DNA of 64,000 bases, from the NCBI GenBank assembly GCA_964352735.1, contig CAYGTC010000014.1, positions 1 to 64,000 on the forward strand, in the 5' to 3' direction. Below the pieces are notes generated by a model. That model was not told the origin of the DNA. It ran no database searches and saw only the letters and a list, made by a program, of their open reading frames with translations. Of the stretch, positions 11,201 through 17,978 are shown piece after piece; the first letter of the stretch is position 1, and each line of letters starts with the position of its first letter. The translations under genes and the position numbers were made by a program. Source of the stretch: NORP309 sp964352735. GTDB lineage: Bacteria; Pseudomonadota; Gammaproteobacteria; Xanthomonadales; Marinicellaceae.

Positions 11201-12618
11201 AAAGTCATCACACCATTTGGTGAATCTGCAGATACCAGCGCCTGATTAGAATAAACTCCTATTCCCATGCCCTGGTCTGATATTTGTAAGACACGCACTT
11301 GCATTTGAATTTGAGCGGTATCGCCAACAGCCAATGTGCTGCTTTCTTGATTCAATAATTCTCTGTCAAAGTTGCCATCATAATTGTTATTGAGCGTTAT
11401 TGTACCGGGATCATCAATGAATACTGGAGCAGAACTGATAAAATAATTACCTAAACCAAAAACAGCGTTGAGGTCGTCTATCAGTGATAAAGACGATAAT
11501 GTTGAATTTCCAAAGTTTTCCAGATAAAAATCAATCGTCACATTGCTTTCATTGACACTGGCATTTTTTGCCAGTCCAACCAAGGGTTCTTCACCTATCA
11601 CAATGACTGTTGGATCATTTTCACCAGCTTCATTGGCATTGCCATTATTATTGGCGTCAATAAATAAACCTTGATCGGATAAATCACTGGCCATCTGGGC
11701 AGTCGGACTTTGCGCATTGATGGCTGCTTGGTTACTGTAAACGCCAAAACCTGATCCTTGATCTGAAACAGTAGTGACATCAACAACAAATTCTATTTGA
11801 GCCGTATCGTTAATGGCTAAAGTGCCCGATGAAATCAAACCATTATTAGCAGAACCATCAAAACCGGCGTTTAATGTCAATGTACCTGGATCATCAATGA
11901 ATGCAGGAGCACTGATCACGGCAAAATTGCCCGCTCCGAAAACCGCATCCAAATCATCTTGCAGATTAAAATTTTGCAATGCGATATTGCCCAAATTCTC
12001 TAGAGTTAAAATAAAGGTTAGATCGGTACCATTGATCATAACAGCTTTGGCCAAACCCACTCTTGGTGCACTGATCACATTGATGATGGTTGGATCATCT
12101 TCACCAGCATCACCTGGATCTCCATTGCCATTGGGATCGGGGTCATTACCCGCATCGGAAAGATCTGAGGCGAATTCATTGCTGTTGATGGTTACTTGAT
12201 TACTGTAAATACCAAGACCCGAACCCAAATCAACGATGTTACTCAATTCAACCATTGTGGAAATGACAGCCCGTTCACCTGGCTGTAAGCTTCCGCCGGT
12301 AATCACTCCTGTTTGCATTGAACCATCAAATAAGGCATTAAGGGTAAGGGTGACAGGCCCAGATGTTTGTTGAGGTGCTGAAATGATTGAGTAATTCCCT
12401 GCGCCAAATGTAGTGTCCAAATCATCAGAAAATGTTATGCCTGTTGCGGCTGTTGTCGTTGATAAATTTTCCAGATAAAAATTCAAAGTTACTTGTCGAC
12501 CACTGTTTGCAGCGCTTTTCGCTATCCCCAAGTTTGCCAAAGCATGAGAGCTTATACTCAATAGACACATGACCCACAAAATGTAGGTCACCACCCTATT
12601 TATGTGATGATTTTTCAT
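5209..12618 (-). CDS. Giant secreted multi-repeat protein with IPTL-CTERM-like tail
   Basis: 2469 residues from ATG 12618, which gives a good signal peptide (hydrophobic VVTYILWVMCLLSISSHALA). Nine repeats of about 160 residues follow (each beginning near [IV/L]G[LIMV]A and ending near DP-D-x-NGNxNxxEAGENDPT), an Asp-rich, calcium-binding-like beta-sandwich array covering about residues 25-1460. Next comes a DUF11-like/DUF7933-type region of about 130 residues. Four alternating pairs of HYR-like domains (x-PP-x-T-x-EATGPLT) and DUF5011-type Ig domains (DxYxExGAxATDLVDDD) cover about 1590-2210. A choice-of-anchor (ASPM/SPD-2/Hydin-like) domain precedes the C-terminal IPTLNVMGLVFLIALFML segment and basic RRQRQ end. 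The tail fits IPTL-CTERM sorting by an exosortase-type system, none of which is in view. Likely a surface adhesin or matrix protein. Confidence 0.85.
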   Translation of the reverse strand: MKNHHINRVVTYILWVMCLLSISSHALANLGIAKSAANSGRQVTLNFYLENLSTTTAATGITFSDDLDTTFGAGNYSIISAPQQTSGPVTLTLNALFDGSMQTGVITGGSLQPGERAVISTMVELSNIVDLGSGLGIYSNQVTINSNEFASDLSDAGNDPDPNGNGDPGDAGEDDPTIINVISAPRVGLAKAVMINGTDLTFILTLENLGNIALQNFNLQDDLDAVFGAGNFAVISAPAFIDDPGTLTLNAGFDGSANNGLISSGTLAINDTAQIEFVVDVTTVSDQGSGFGVYSNQAAINAQSPTAQMASDLSDQGLFIDANNNGNANEAGENDPTVIVIGEEPLVGLAKNASVNESNVTIDFYLENFGNSTLSSLSLIDDLNAVFGLGNYFISSAPVFIDDPGTITLNNNYDGNFDRELLNQESSTLAVGDTAQIQMQVRVLQISDQGMGIGVYSNQALVSADSPNGVMTLDFSDDGTDPDPNGNGNPDEAGENDATLINVARIGRIGIAKEYVNVGNAGGNVTVELLFTITNYGNEMLSNISVTDDLNAVYGASNFLHTLDPELVAGNNTLTYNSAFNGSTNTTMVTNGAIAPGESVVFRIRHLVVNLTDQGFGLGIYQNQVTVIATDSLANPVSDVSHEGDDPDANGDGNPAEMDPTVIDVNGTAAIGMAIDASVVANNVTLDFYFENLGDIIVNELATIVNLDDVFGEGNYTILTPPSFIDDPGTVTINPSYDGSGEKDFLDLLSSSLAAGDTAQVQMVVTVANVTDSQGLGIGNYSIQSTLDGKGAQGQLISDVSDFATDPDTNGNNNANEAGENDVTTLSIVADTLLGVALDDTVAGNVITYDVYLESFGPSTLSNLSLEQSLDTAFGAGNYQITAVPSLIVDPGTLTFNGAFDGSSDTEILDPSSTLASGATAQIQFQVQIDNESDQGNGFGIYNNQLTTSGTLPTGVRVTDVSDDGIVPDSNGNNNPSDSDENDPTTSVVAGNPAIGLALRATVTGTLVTMEFTIENLGDSTLTNIFMENPLNPVFGANNYSVVSQPSRISGADTLTLVFQFFGFSVFDVLVGGGFIRPGESETFRVQVNITNVVDVGNGLGVYLNGLTISATGPDGTMVTDTSDEGTDPDTNGNGNANEAGENDQTTITIGDEANIGLATDVSVIGQTVTMDFYLENFGASLLNNVDLPVDLDAIFGAGNYSINTAASFVDDPGTIVLNGGYNGSASTGLITSGTSTLASMDTAQIRLVIDVTNVSDVGLGFGQYSLNPTVVAAAPLGTVATDVTDDGTDPDPNSNGFANDEGESDPSLFSVGFSSVGLAKSVTLDPMDATNRTFIISLLVENLGFVTVNGIQVRDDLDSVFGAGNYALTSAPDFSGDGRDLAVNGNYDGSNDTNIFDPNNLGSLPAGVQIIVNFSVRVDIAIDGGSGLGVYSNQALLTANSPVLSDLSDDGTNPDSDNDNLSDGVDEDDPSIFMLPAPMPPGFSMSFVPSSIPLTNGVSQLTYTIDNSDSAFDVNSLAFTNNLPAGLEVATPSNLSNTCNGTVTAVEGSSTVTLTGGMVLVDDSCIIRLNVSPTAAGNLMNLTGDLTSSAGNSGTASATLFVDGLAIITPPANVTQEATGPLTAVSLGTATVVDDVDVGLVATPDNTGPFPVGDTTVTWSVMDSVGNMSTAMQTVTITDNTAPVITLNGPAIINLDAGDLYVEQGAMATDLVDDDMVLTGNIVISGTVDTTMDGTYMLDYDVMDSAMNSAMTVTRTVIVTDNAPMVTAPGDIMTEATGPLTVVNIGNASVTDDLDMGLMATPDNPGPYPLGMTTVTWNVTDSAMNMASDTQTITVVDTTPPVITLNGGNINLDIGDIYMELGATATDLVDDDMIVTANISITGTVDTSIAGTNMVNYDVMDATGNMAMTVTRLVIVADNPPVVTAPIDVTMEATGPLTAVTLGTATVVDDLDVGLVATPDNPGPFPVGMTVVNWNVTDSAMNMASDQQTVTITDTTMPVLTLIGAGTINLDAGDVYNELGAMATDLVDDDVALTANIVITGNVDTGVANTYIVNYDVMDTAGNSAMQITRLVVVTDNAPVITPPANITTEATAPLTPVALGTATVVDDLDVGLVATADNLGPYPVGLTTITWSVTDSASNMATAQQTVTVTDNTAPVISLVGAGMVNLLVGDTYNEEGATATDLVDDDATLTAAIVISGTVDTSTEGTYTVSYDVTDTAGNNAVTVERTVIVSLVPEFSIGGQLNGLLAGNSIILQNNALEQLSISADGAFTFVTLIEDGNTYDVTILTQPENQFCTVINGQGTVNGGPVSDVMVDCTNINLILDISDVNFGNVFIASNNTETITLTNSATAGAGVNGNNSSTDVIISAINNPVAPFSIEGGSCTAVPVTLASGESCTLEVGFNPIQPGNFNSSLTIVSNAISSPDVINLAGMAGVVLIPTLNVMGLVFLIALFMLSFYFMNARRQRQ

Positions 12619-12963
12619 ACTACCCAATCTCAATGAAATTAAAATTAAATAATACCACGAATCTCCAAATGAATTGAAATGATTAATGAAGAAATTTGCC
12701 AACAATATTGCCCTAACCCGAATATTTCATCAAAACGATAAAAAAATTGATTTTATCCATGAAAAACATGGAGTTAAATGATATTTATCCAATCTACTTT
12801 GCCATTTTTACCCTAAAATCCATTCTATGATGAAATATTCGGGCTAAAAGGCATAAATATTAACACTGACAATAATTGACATATTTTTGATGTGAGGTGA
12901 TGAGTTTTAAAACTTTTCAACTATATTCATGAATCAAGTAAAAGTCTTACGTATAATGCATAC
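12619..12963. other. Intergenic region between the giant surface gene and rlmB
   Basis: 345 bp of AT-rich divergent intergenic DNA. It holds repeat copy 1 (12714-12846) and, just before rlmB, a TATAAT box at 12952-12957 without a convincing -35 partner. No small coding frame with a ribosome-binding site was found. Confidence 0.5.
12714..12846. repeat. MITE-like repeat, copy 1 (133 bp)
   Basis: Bounded by TAACCCGAATATTTCATCA at 12714-12732 and an inverted partner at 12828-12846 that matches it at 18 of 19 positions. Inside the right end is the motif TGCCATTTTTACCCTAAAAT shared with copy 3 at 53300-53533. It contains no coding sequence. This copy is shorter than copy 3, apparently by an internal deletion. 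Confidence 0.75.
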
Positions 12964-13722
12964 ATGAATAAATCTCAAACACAATGGATTTTCGGCATTC
13001 ATGCCGTTGACAGTGCTCTGCAAAAGCACCCTGAATTCATCATAGACATTGTCATCGCTAAAAACACTAAAAATCAGCGTCTTGATGGCATCATTGATCT
13101 GGCTAAAAATCTTGGGTTAAAAGTGTCCCATGAATCATTGGCCTATCTTAATAAACATTGTAAAGATCGCCACCAAGGCATCATCGCTTTAATTAAAGTA
13201 CCACGTTTGCCAGATGAAAATGATTTGAAACAACACATCAATAAGTGGGATAATCCATTTGTTTTGGTTTTAGATAACATAGAAGACCCCAGAAATTTGG
13301 GCGCTTGCCTTCGATCTGCCGATGCAGCTGGAGTTAATGCGGTGATCATACCAAAGCACAAATCTGCTGGTATAACGCCGGTGGCAAGAAAAACTGCAGC
13401 TGGCGCGGCTGACAGCCTCAATATTTATCAAGTGACCAATATAGCCAATACACTGATTATGTTAAAAGACAATGGCATGTGGGTTACTGGTACAGATTGT
13501 GAAGAGCACTCTAAAAACCTTTATCAAGCTGATTTGAATGGACCATTGGTGATTGTTGTAGGCAATGAAGGCAAGGGCATAAGGCCATTGGTTAAAAAAC
13601 ATTGTGATTTTTTGATTCATATCCCCATGTTCGGCACAGTACAAAGTTTAAATGTTTCTGTTGCAACCGGCATCACACTGTTTGAAGCCACCAGACAAAG
13701 ACAAGCCATGACAAAAACTTGA
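12964..13722 (+). CDS. rlmB: 23S rRNA (guanosine-2'-O-)-methyltransferase RlmB
   Basis: 252 residues, usual length for the family. It methylates the 2'-OH of G2251 in 23S rRNA using SAM. The N-terminal substrate-binding domain starts with the characteristic W-I-F-G-I-H-A-V. The C-terminal SPOUT knot shows the three motifs: LDNIEDPRNLGACLRSADAAG, VVGNEGKGI and IPMFGTVQSLNVSVA. It stands alone rightward and converges with trkA, 19 nt away. Confidence 0.95.
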   Translation: MNKSQTQWIFGIHAVDSALQKHPEFIIDIVIAKNTKNQRLDGIIDLAKNLGLKVSHESLAYLNKHCKDRHQGIIALIKVPRLPDENDLKQHINKWDNPFVLVLDNIEDPRNLGACLRSADAAGVNAVIIPKHKSAGITPVARKTAAGAADSLNIYQVTNIANTLIMLKDNGMWVTGTDCEEHSKNLYQADLNGPLVIVVGNEGKGIRPLVKKHCDFLIHIPMFGTVQSLNVSVATGITLFEATRQRQAMTKT

Positions 13723-13741
13723 TGTTATGAATCCCTTTATT

Positions 13742-15118
13742 TTACATGAACGTTGGGCTGACATGAAACAGCCTTTCAACATCATTGATGTTCCTTTTAT
13801 CGGCCACAAATAATATCATATGATCTTCGTTTTCAACGATAAGATCACGGTGTGCAATAATGACTTTTGTGCCCCTGATGATACCACCAATGGTGGTACC
13901 TGGTGGTAAATTAATGTCTTGTAATCTTTTGCCAATGACTTTAGATGAATGGGCATCACCATGTACCACGACTTCGATCGCTTCAGCTGCACCGTTGCGC
14001 AATGAATGGATTCTTGCCATATTCCCTTTTCGGACATGGACCAACAATCCACCAATAGTGATGTGTTGAGGCGAAATGGCAATATCAATTTGATCGCGTT
14101 CTAATAATTGTGCATAGTTGTGTCGATTGATAAGGGTCAATACTTTATCAGCGCCCATTTTTTTAGCCATTAATGCTGACAGCAAGTTGGTTTGATCATC
14201 ATTGGTGATGGCACAAAAAATATCACATTGATCTATGTTTTCTTCAAACAAGATTTCCTCTGATGTACAATCCCCTTTAATGACCAGTGCCTTGGTTAAT
14301 TCTTCAGCTATAAAACGCGCTCTTTTCTTTGTCGCCTCTATTACTTTAATGGAATGGTTCTGCTCTAGCATTTTTGCTAAATTAAAACCGATATTACCAC
14401 CACCAGCAAGTATTACTTTTTTGACGGGTTTATCGGTATGACGTAATGTTTTCATGACCGTTTTAATGTCTTTTTTAGCAGCAAAGAAAAAAACCATGTC
14501 ATTGATTTTAATGACCGTATCGCCATCTGGCGAAATTGATTTGTTATTCCTGAAGATTGCTGCCACTCGTGCATCCACGCCCTCAGGCATATAATTATGA
14601 ATTTCTCTTAATTGGTGACCAATCAATGGCCCTTCTTCATCAGCAACAATGGCCACCAATTGAGCCAATCCTGAAGCAAAATCCATCACTTGTAATGCTC
14701 CGGGATAATCAATCAAACGTCTGATGTGTTCGGTAACCAAGCGTTCTGGGCTGATGAAAACGTCAATGGGCATATGATCTGAATTAAACAAATCTGGATA
14801 ATCCAAATACTCTGATTGTCTCACTCTGGCAATTTTTAACGGTGTGTGAAATATACTGTGACAAACCTGACAAGCCACCATATTGATTTCATCACTGTTG
14901 GTTAAAGCCACCACCATATCTGCATCTTCAGCACCCGCTCTGGTTAACACACCGGGATGAGAGGCATTGCCATGAACAGAGCGCAAATCCAAGCGGTTTT
15001 GCATGTCAGTTAATTTCTCCAAATCCGTATCAACAACGGTGATGTCATTGTTCTCTTTGGAGAGGTGTTCAGCAATAGATGAGCCTACTTGACCAGCTCC
15101 CAGCACAAGTATTTTCAT
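13742..15118 (-). CDS. trkA: Trk system potassium uptake regulatory protein TrkA
   Basis: 458 residues, family length. It has two tandem RCK modules, each a Rossmann NAD(H)-binding fold followed by an RCK_C domain. The first nucleotide loop is GAGQVG at residues 7-12; the second is GGGNIG at about 240. It is the cytoplasmic gating subunit of the TrkH/TrkG K+ channel; no trkH gene is in this window. The start overlaps the stop of the NtrX-like gene by 4 nt, so it is the third gene of a coupled operon DUF1820-ntrX-like-trkA. Linkage of trkA to ntrX also occurs in other gammaproteobacteria. Confidence 0.95.
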   Translation of the reverse strand: MKILVLGAGQVGSSIAEHLSKENNDITVVDTDLEKLTDMQNRLDLRSVHGNASHPGVLTRAGAEDADMVVALTNSDEINMVACQVCHSIFHTPLKIARVRQSEYLDYPDLFNSDHMPIDVFISPERLVTEHIRRLIDYPGALQVMDFASGLAQLVAIVADEEGPLIGHQLREIHNYMPEGVDARVAAIFRNNKSISPDGDTVIKINDMVFFFAAKKDIKTVMKTLRHTDKPVKKVILAGGGNIGFNLAKMLEQNHSIKVIEATKKRARFIAEELTKALVIKGDCTSEEILFEENIDQCDIFCAITNDDQTNLLSALMAKKMGADKVLTLINRHNYAQLLERDQIDIAISPQHITIGGLLVHVRKGNMARIHSLRNGAAEAIEVVVHGDAHSSKVIGKRLQDINLPPGTTIGGIIRGTKVIIAHRDLIVENEDHMILFVADKRNINDVERLFHVSPTFM

Positions 15119-16455
15119 GGCTTAATGATGTCTTTTGGATTGATGTTAAGTGCACGCAGTTTTCTGTATAAATGGGTTCTTTCCATGCCAGCAATTTTAG
15201 CCAACTCGCCAACTCGTCCGTCTACCGCTTTTAATTGATAAATTAAATAATCACGTTCAAATGCTTCGCGTGCCTCTCTTAATGGCAGTTCATACCAATT
15301 ATTGTGTTGACTTTCAGCACAATCATCTGAATGCTGTAAAAGTTCTTCCACTTCTTGCGGAGAGATTTCTCCCTCGCCACTTAATAATTGTAATTGCCTG
15401 ACCGTATTTTTCAACTCTTGAATGTTGTTTTTCCAGTGCTGATTGCGCAGATGATTCTGAGCCGCAAAAGACATTTTTCGGTAAGGCGTTTGCTCTGTAT
15501 CCGGTAGCGTGTTGATAAAATAGTTGATCAATTCAGGAATATCATCCTGACGTTGTTTTAAATTAGGCAACTCTAATTTGACTTCAGCAATCAACTGATA
15601 GAGGTCTAACAGAAATTGTCCTTGTAGCGCACGTTGATATAATGAAATTTTACTGATGGCTACAATCTGACAGTTAATTGGTGATACGGTATTGTGCCCT
15701 GAAACAGTGAATTGATTATGTTTTAAAGCAGATAACAATACGCGTTGATGCTCACCATTCAGACAGTCTATGTTATTAATGATCAAAGTGCCAGAGCCTG
15801 ATCGAATAAAATAACCATTGGTATGCATCAATTTTTGTTCAAATTCATGATCTTGAGTTTGCGCATCAATGATCACATAAGGTTCATCAGAGGCGTGCCT
15901 TTTTTGATGAATCAACATCGCAGTCGAATACTTACCTGTACCACTTTCCCCTTCGATAAGAATATGATTTTTGGTCCTGTAGATTTTTTCAAGGGCATCT
16001 TTGACTGTATTGATGGCCACTGAGTTACCAATGGGTTCCACAATCGCTACAGAACTTTCTACATGCGAATCTTCTCCTAAAGAATCAGACTGCATTAAAG
16101 TGTCAGTCACTGTTTGTAACAACTTCGCCAATGACAATGGTTTTTCAATAAAGTCTTTGGCGCCAAGCCTCGTTGCCTCTACTGCTGTTTCGACAGTTCC
16201 ATGACCTGACATCATCACAATGGGGGCAGATATCAGTTTTTCTTCGCGCCAATTTTTCATCAAACTCAAACCGTCAATATCAGGCATCCAAATGTCTAAC
16301 AAGATCAACTGTGGCTTTTTAAGTCTTAATTGTTTATAGGCTTCCTCACCATTAGCTGCGGTTGCAACAGAATAACCTTCATCGGCCAATATATCCGAAA
16401 TGAGATTTCTGATATCGGGTTCATCATCAACGATTAATATGTGTTCTTGGCTCAT
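15115..16455 (-). CDS. NtrX-like response regulator with degenerate sigma-54 ATPase domain
   Basis: 446 residues: receiver domain, AAA+ domain, Fis-type helix-turn-helix. The receiver is intact (D10, D11, phospho-acceptor D54, S83, K105). The ATPase domain keeps Walker A (GESGTGK, residues 169-175), but the sigma-54 contact loop GAFTGA and its flanks are missing. Walker B reads LIINNID instead of LFLDEIG (residues 224-230). The arginine-finger region reads FLLDLYQL where FRxDLYYRL is expected, and the sensor-2 motif has Q for R (NNIQEL). The C-terminal helix-turn-helix is well kept. It probably binds DNA but cannot remodel sigma-54 polymerase in the usual way. No ntrY kinase gene is adjacent. 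It overlaps both neighbours by 4 nt. Confidence 0.85.
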   Translation of the reverse strand: MSQEHILIVDDEPDIRNLISDILADEGYSVATAANGEEAYKQLRLKKPQLILLDIWMPDIDGLSLMKNWREEKLISAPIVMMSGHGTVETAVEATRLGAKDFIEKPLSLAKLLQTVTDTLMQSDSLGEDSHVESSVAIVEPIGNSVAINTVKDALEKIYRTKNHILIEGESGTGKYSTAMLIHQKRHASDEPYVIIDAQTQDHEFEQKLMHTNGYFIRSGSGTLIINNIDCLNGEHQRVLLSALKHNQFTVSGHNTVSPINCQIVAISKISLYQRALQGQFLLDLYQLIAEVKLELPNLKQRQDDIPELINYFINTLPDTEQTPYRKMSFAAQNHLRNQHWKNNIQELKNTVRQLQLLSGEGEISPQEVEELLQHSDDCAESQHNNWYELPLREAREAFERDYLIYQLKAVDGRVGELAKIAGMERTHLYRKLRALNINPKDIIKP

Positions 16456-16775
16456 TTTGGTCGATTCGGCATTGATGGAAACAATGAGACATTTTCTCCA
16501 CTTTTTATGTCTCTTATCTTACACAGTTGCTTTTTTTTGACTTCCTCAATCCTGATGACACTTTGGACAGGTAAATGCAGAACATTAACGTTTTCAAATT
16601 CATCTCTGATTTTTTCCTCAGCTGGGTCAATTACAATGGTTTTGTTTTGATCAAAAACCAATTCCGCGACATAAATAAAACCATAAATCTCGCTGGAAAA
16701 AACTTCTCTGGCATAAAGTTCATAGACTTTGGATTGATTTATAAAAATTACTTTATACAGGACAATATCATTCAT
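16452..16775 (-). CDS. DUF1820 family protein
   Basis: 107 residues. Motifs that mark DUF1820 are the N-terminal Y-K-V-I-F-I-N-Q-S-K-V-Y-E-L-Y-A-R, the central I-D-P-A-E-E-K-I-R-D-E-F and the later VQSVIRIEEVKKK. It is a small cytoplasmic protein of unknown role found in gammaproteobacteria. It is the first gene of a unit with the NtrX-like regulator (4-nt overlap) and trkA, so it may share their regulation. Confidence 0.85.
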   Translation of the reverse strand: MNDIVLYKVIFINQSKVYELYAREVFSSEIYGFIYVAELVFDQNKTIVIDPAEEKIRDEFENVNVLHLPVQSVIRIEEVKKKQLCKIRDIKSGENVSLFPSMPNRPK

Positions 16776-16825
16776 TATTATATTGTACTCCCAAGTGACC
16801 AGTGCTTTAAAGAAAACTCGCTATC

Positions 16826-16960
16826 TAGCTCGAATATTTCATCAAATCATTAAAAAAATAAATTTTGTCGATAAATAATAATGACTTAAGTTGTGTTGGA
16901 AAAAATGATACTTTGTACTTGAATGATTTTATGACAAAAATTGCCTTACTGTAATATTTA
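16826..16960. repeat. MITE-like repeat, copy 2 (left part only, diverged)
   Basis: Begins with TAGCTCGAATATTTCATCA (16826-16844), 17 of 19 identical to the end of copy 1. About 60 nt further in, the stretch around ACTTTGTACTTGAATGATTT and GACAAAAATTGCC matches the interior of copy 3 (53380-53425). No right-hand inverted end is seen before the rhomboid gene, so it appears truncated or decayed. Its right limit is approximate. Confidence 0.55.
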
Positions 16961-17006
16961 TCAACCCTGCCAGATAATACAACAAATTCAGCCTGAGGTT
17001 GTTTTT

Positions 17007-17657
17007 TTAAGTTGATGAATCTGAAATCCGATACAATATTGCCACACATAAGCCAGCCATAAAACCAACAATATGTGCGCCCCAAACGATAGAGTAGTCA
17101 CTTTTACTGATAATTTGCAGTAATATTTGAATAATCAACCAAGTCAATGCCAACAGAATTATGGGGATTTTTGCCTTCTGCAAATACAAACCAATGGGGA
17201 TAATGACGCTGATTTTTTGCCGAGGAAATAACAGCAACCATGCACCTAACAACCCTGAAACTGCTCCACTTGCACCCAATAAATAATGACTTGAAGTGTT
17301 TAATTGATAAATGCTGAACATATTGGCTACAAAGCCTGTACCAATATAAATCAATAAAAACCACAAACCCCCGACACGCCTTTCCAAAGGCAGAGCAATG
17401 ATTAAAAATAAAATCATATTACCGGCCCAATGTTGCCAATTACCATGTATAAAAAGCGCACTGATCAATTTGTATACCATCCACCAAGACTGTTGGATGC
17501 TGTTCATGGCTTGAGATGGGATAATGGCCAATAGGTGGTTGATATTAATGAGGTGTTTAAAATATATCGCCATCACCAATGCCAACAACGTGATCAACCA
17601 TATTGCAATGGAAAAATGAGGTATATGATACCTCTTTTTGGATTTAAATTTTAACAC
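17007..17657 (-). CDS. Rhomboid family intramembrane serine protease
   Basis: 216 residues with about six membrane segments. The catalytic pair is visible: S130 in GASGAVSG and H195 in GAHIVGFMAG. The H-G-N-W-Q-H-W-A-G-N segment at 71-80 supplies the conserved His and Asn of the second helix, and E-R-R-V-G-G lies at 92-97. It cleaves substrates within the membrane; the target is unknown. The gene is alone, leftward, between repeat copy 2 and the biotin operon. Confidence 0.9.
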   Translation of the reverse strand: MLKFKSKKRYHIPHFSIAIWLITLLALVMAIYFKHLININHLLAIIPSQAMNSIQQSWWMVYKLISALFIHGNWQHWAGNMILFLIIALPLERRVGGLWFLLIYIGTGFVANMFSIYQLNTSSHYLLGASGAVSGLLGAWLLLFPRQKISVIIPIGLYLQKAKIPIILLALTWLIIQILLQIISKSDYSIVWGAHIVGFMAGLCVAILYRISDSST

Positions 17658-17978
17658 AGGCCTTGTCTTCAGTAATCATAGGCATCAATATACTGTAATC
17701 TGTTCATGAACTCTATTTTTTTGAAAAATTTAACACACCTCAATCGCCATTTTTACTAAAATAACACGATATTTATATAACTCAACTCACTCACCTGTAC
17801 AAAATAATAACCCTGCTATAGAATAGCGCACATCAGGATCATATGAAAAACCATAAGCAGATGCTGATGACTCATCAGTGAGTAAATATGAGACAGCTTT
17901 TTACAGTACTTTCTAACCTGATTAATAACGCAGATCTTTTACCATCTTTGCGATCAGTCAATTGCCTCGACACCATTT
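17658..17978. other. Leader region of the biotin operon
   Basis: 321 bp between divergent genes. It holds a 15-nt palindrome CTGATGA-C-TCATCAG at 17864-17878 that could be an operator. A 35-codon open frame (17888-17995) overlaps the bioF start by 17 nt. No BirA-type operator (TTGTAAACC/GGTTTACAA) was found. A short stretch at 17751-17767 weakly resembles the inner right part of the MITE-like repeat. Confidence 0.4.

Noticed and set aside
5333..12199. Many open rightward frames of 60-190 codons across the giant surface gene (for example 7535-8110 and 5993-6454).
   Set aside because: They are antisense shadows of the repetitive Thr/Val/Asp-rich coding sequence: no ribosome-binding sites, no recognisable domains, and they recur at each repeat.
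12952..12957. Promoter of rlmB at a TATAAT box.
   Set aside because: It lies only 6 nt before the start codon and has no -35 match, so it would require a leaderless transcript; left out as a feature.
13462..13644. Leftward frame inside rlmB, and similar antisense frames inside acnD, pyk, bioA, putA and ctaD.
   Set aside because: They lie wholly within strongly supported genes on the other strand and have no features of their own.
16825..17085. Leftward 86-codon frame over repeat copy 2 and the end of the rhomboid gene.
   Set aside because: It overlaps a clear rhomboid protease in another frame and lies mostly in repeat DNA.
17751..17767. Right half of the MITE-like repeat on the far side of the rhomboid gene.
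   Set aside because: The similarity is about 17 nt with a gap and could be chance in AT-rich DNA; kept only as a hint.
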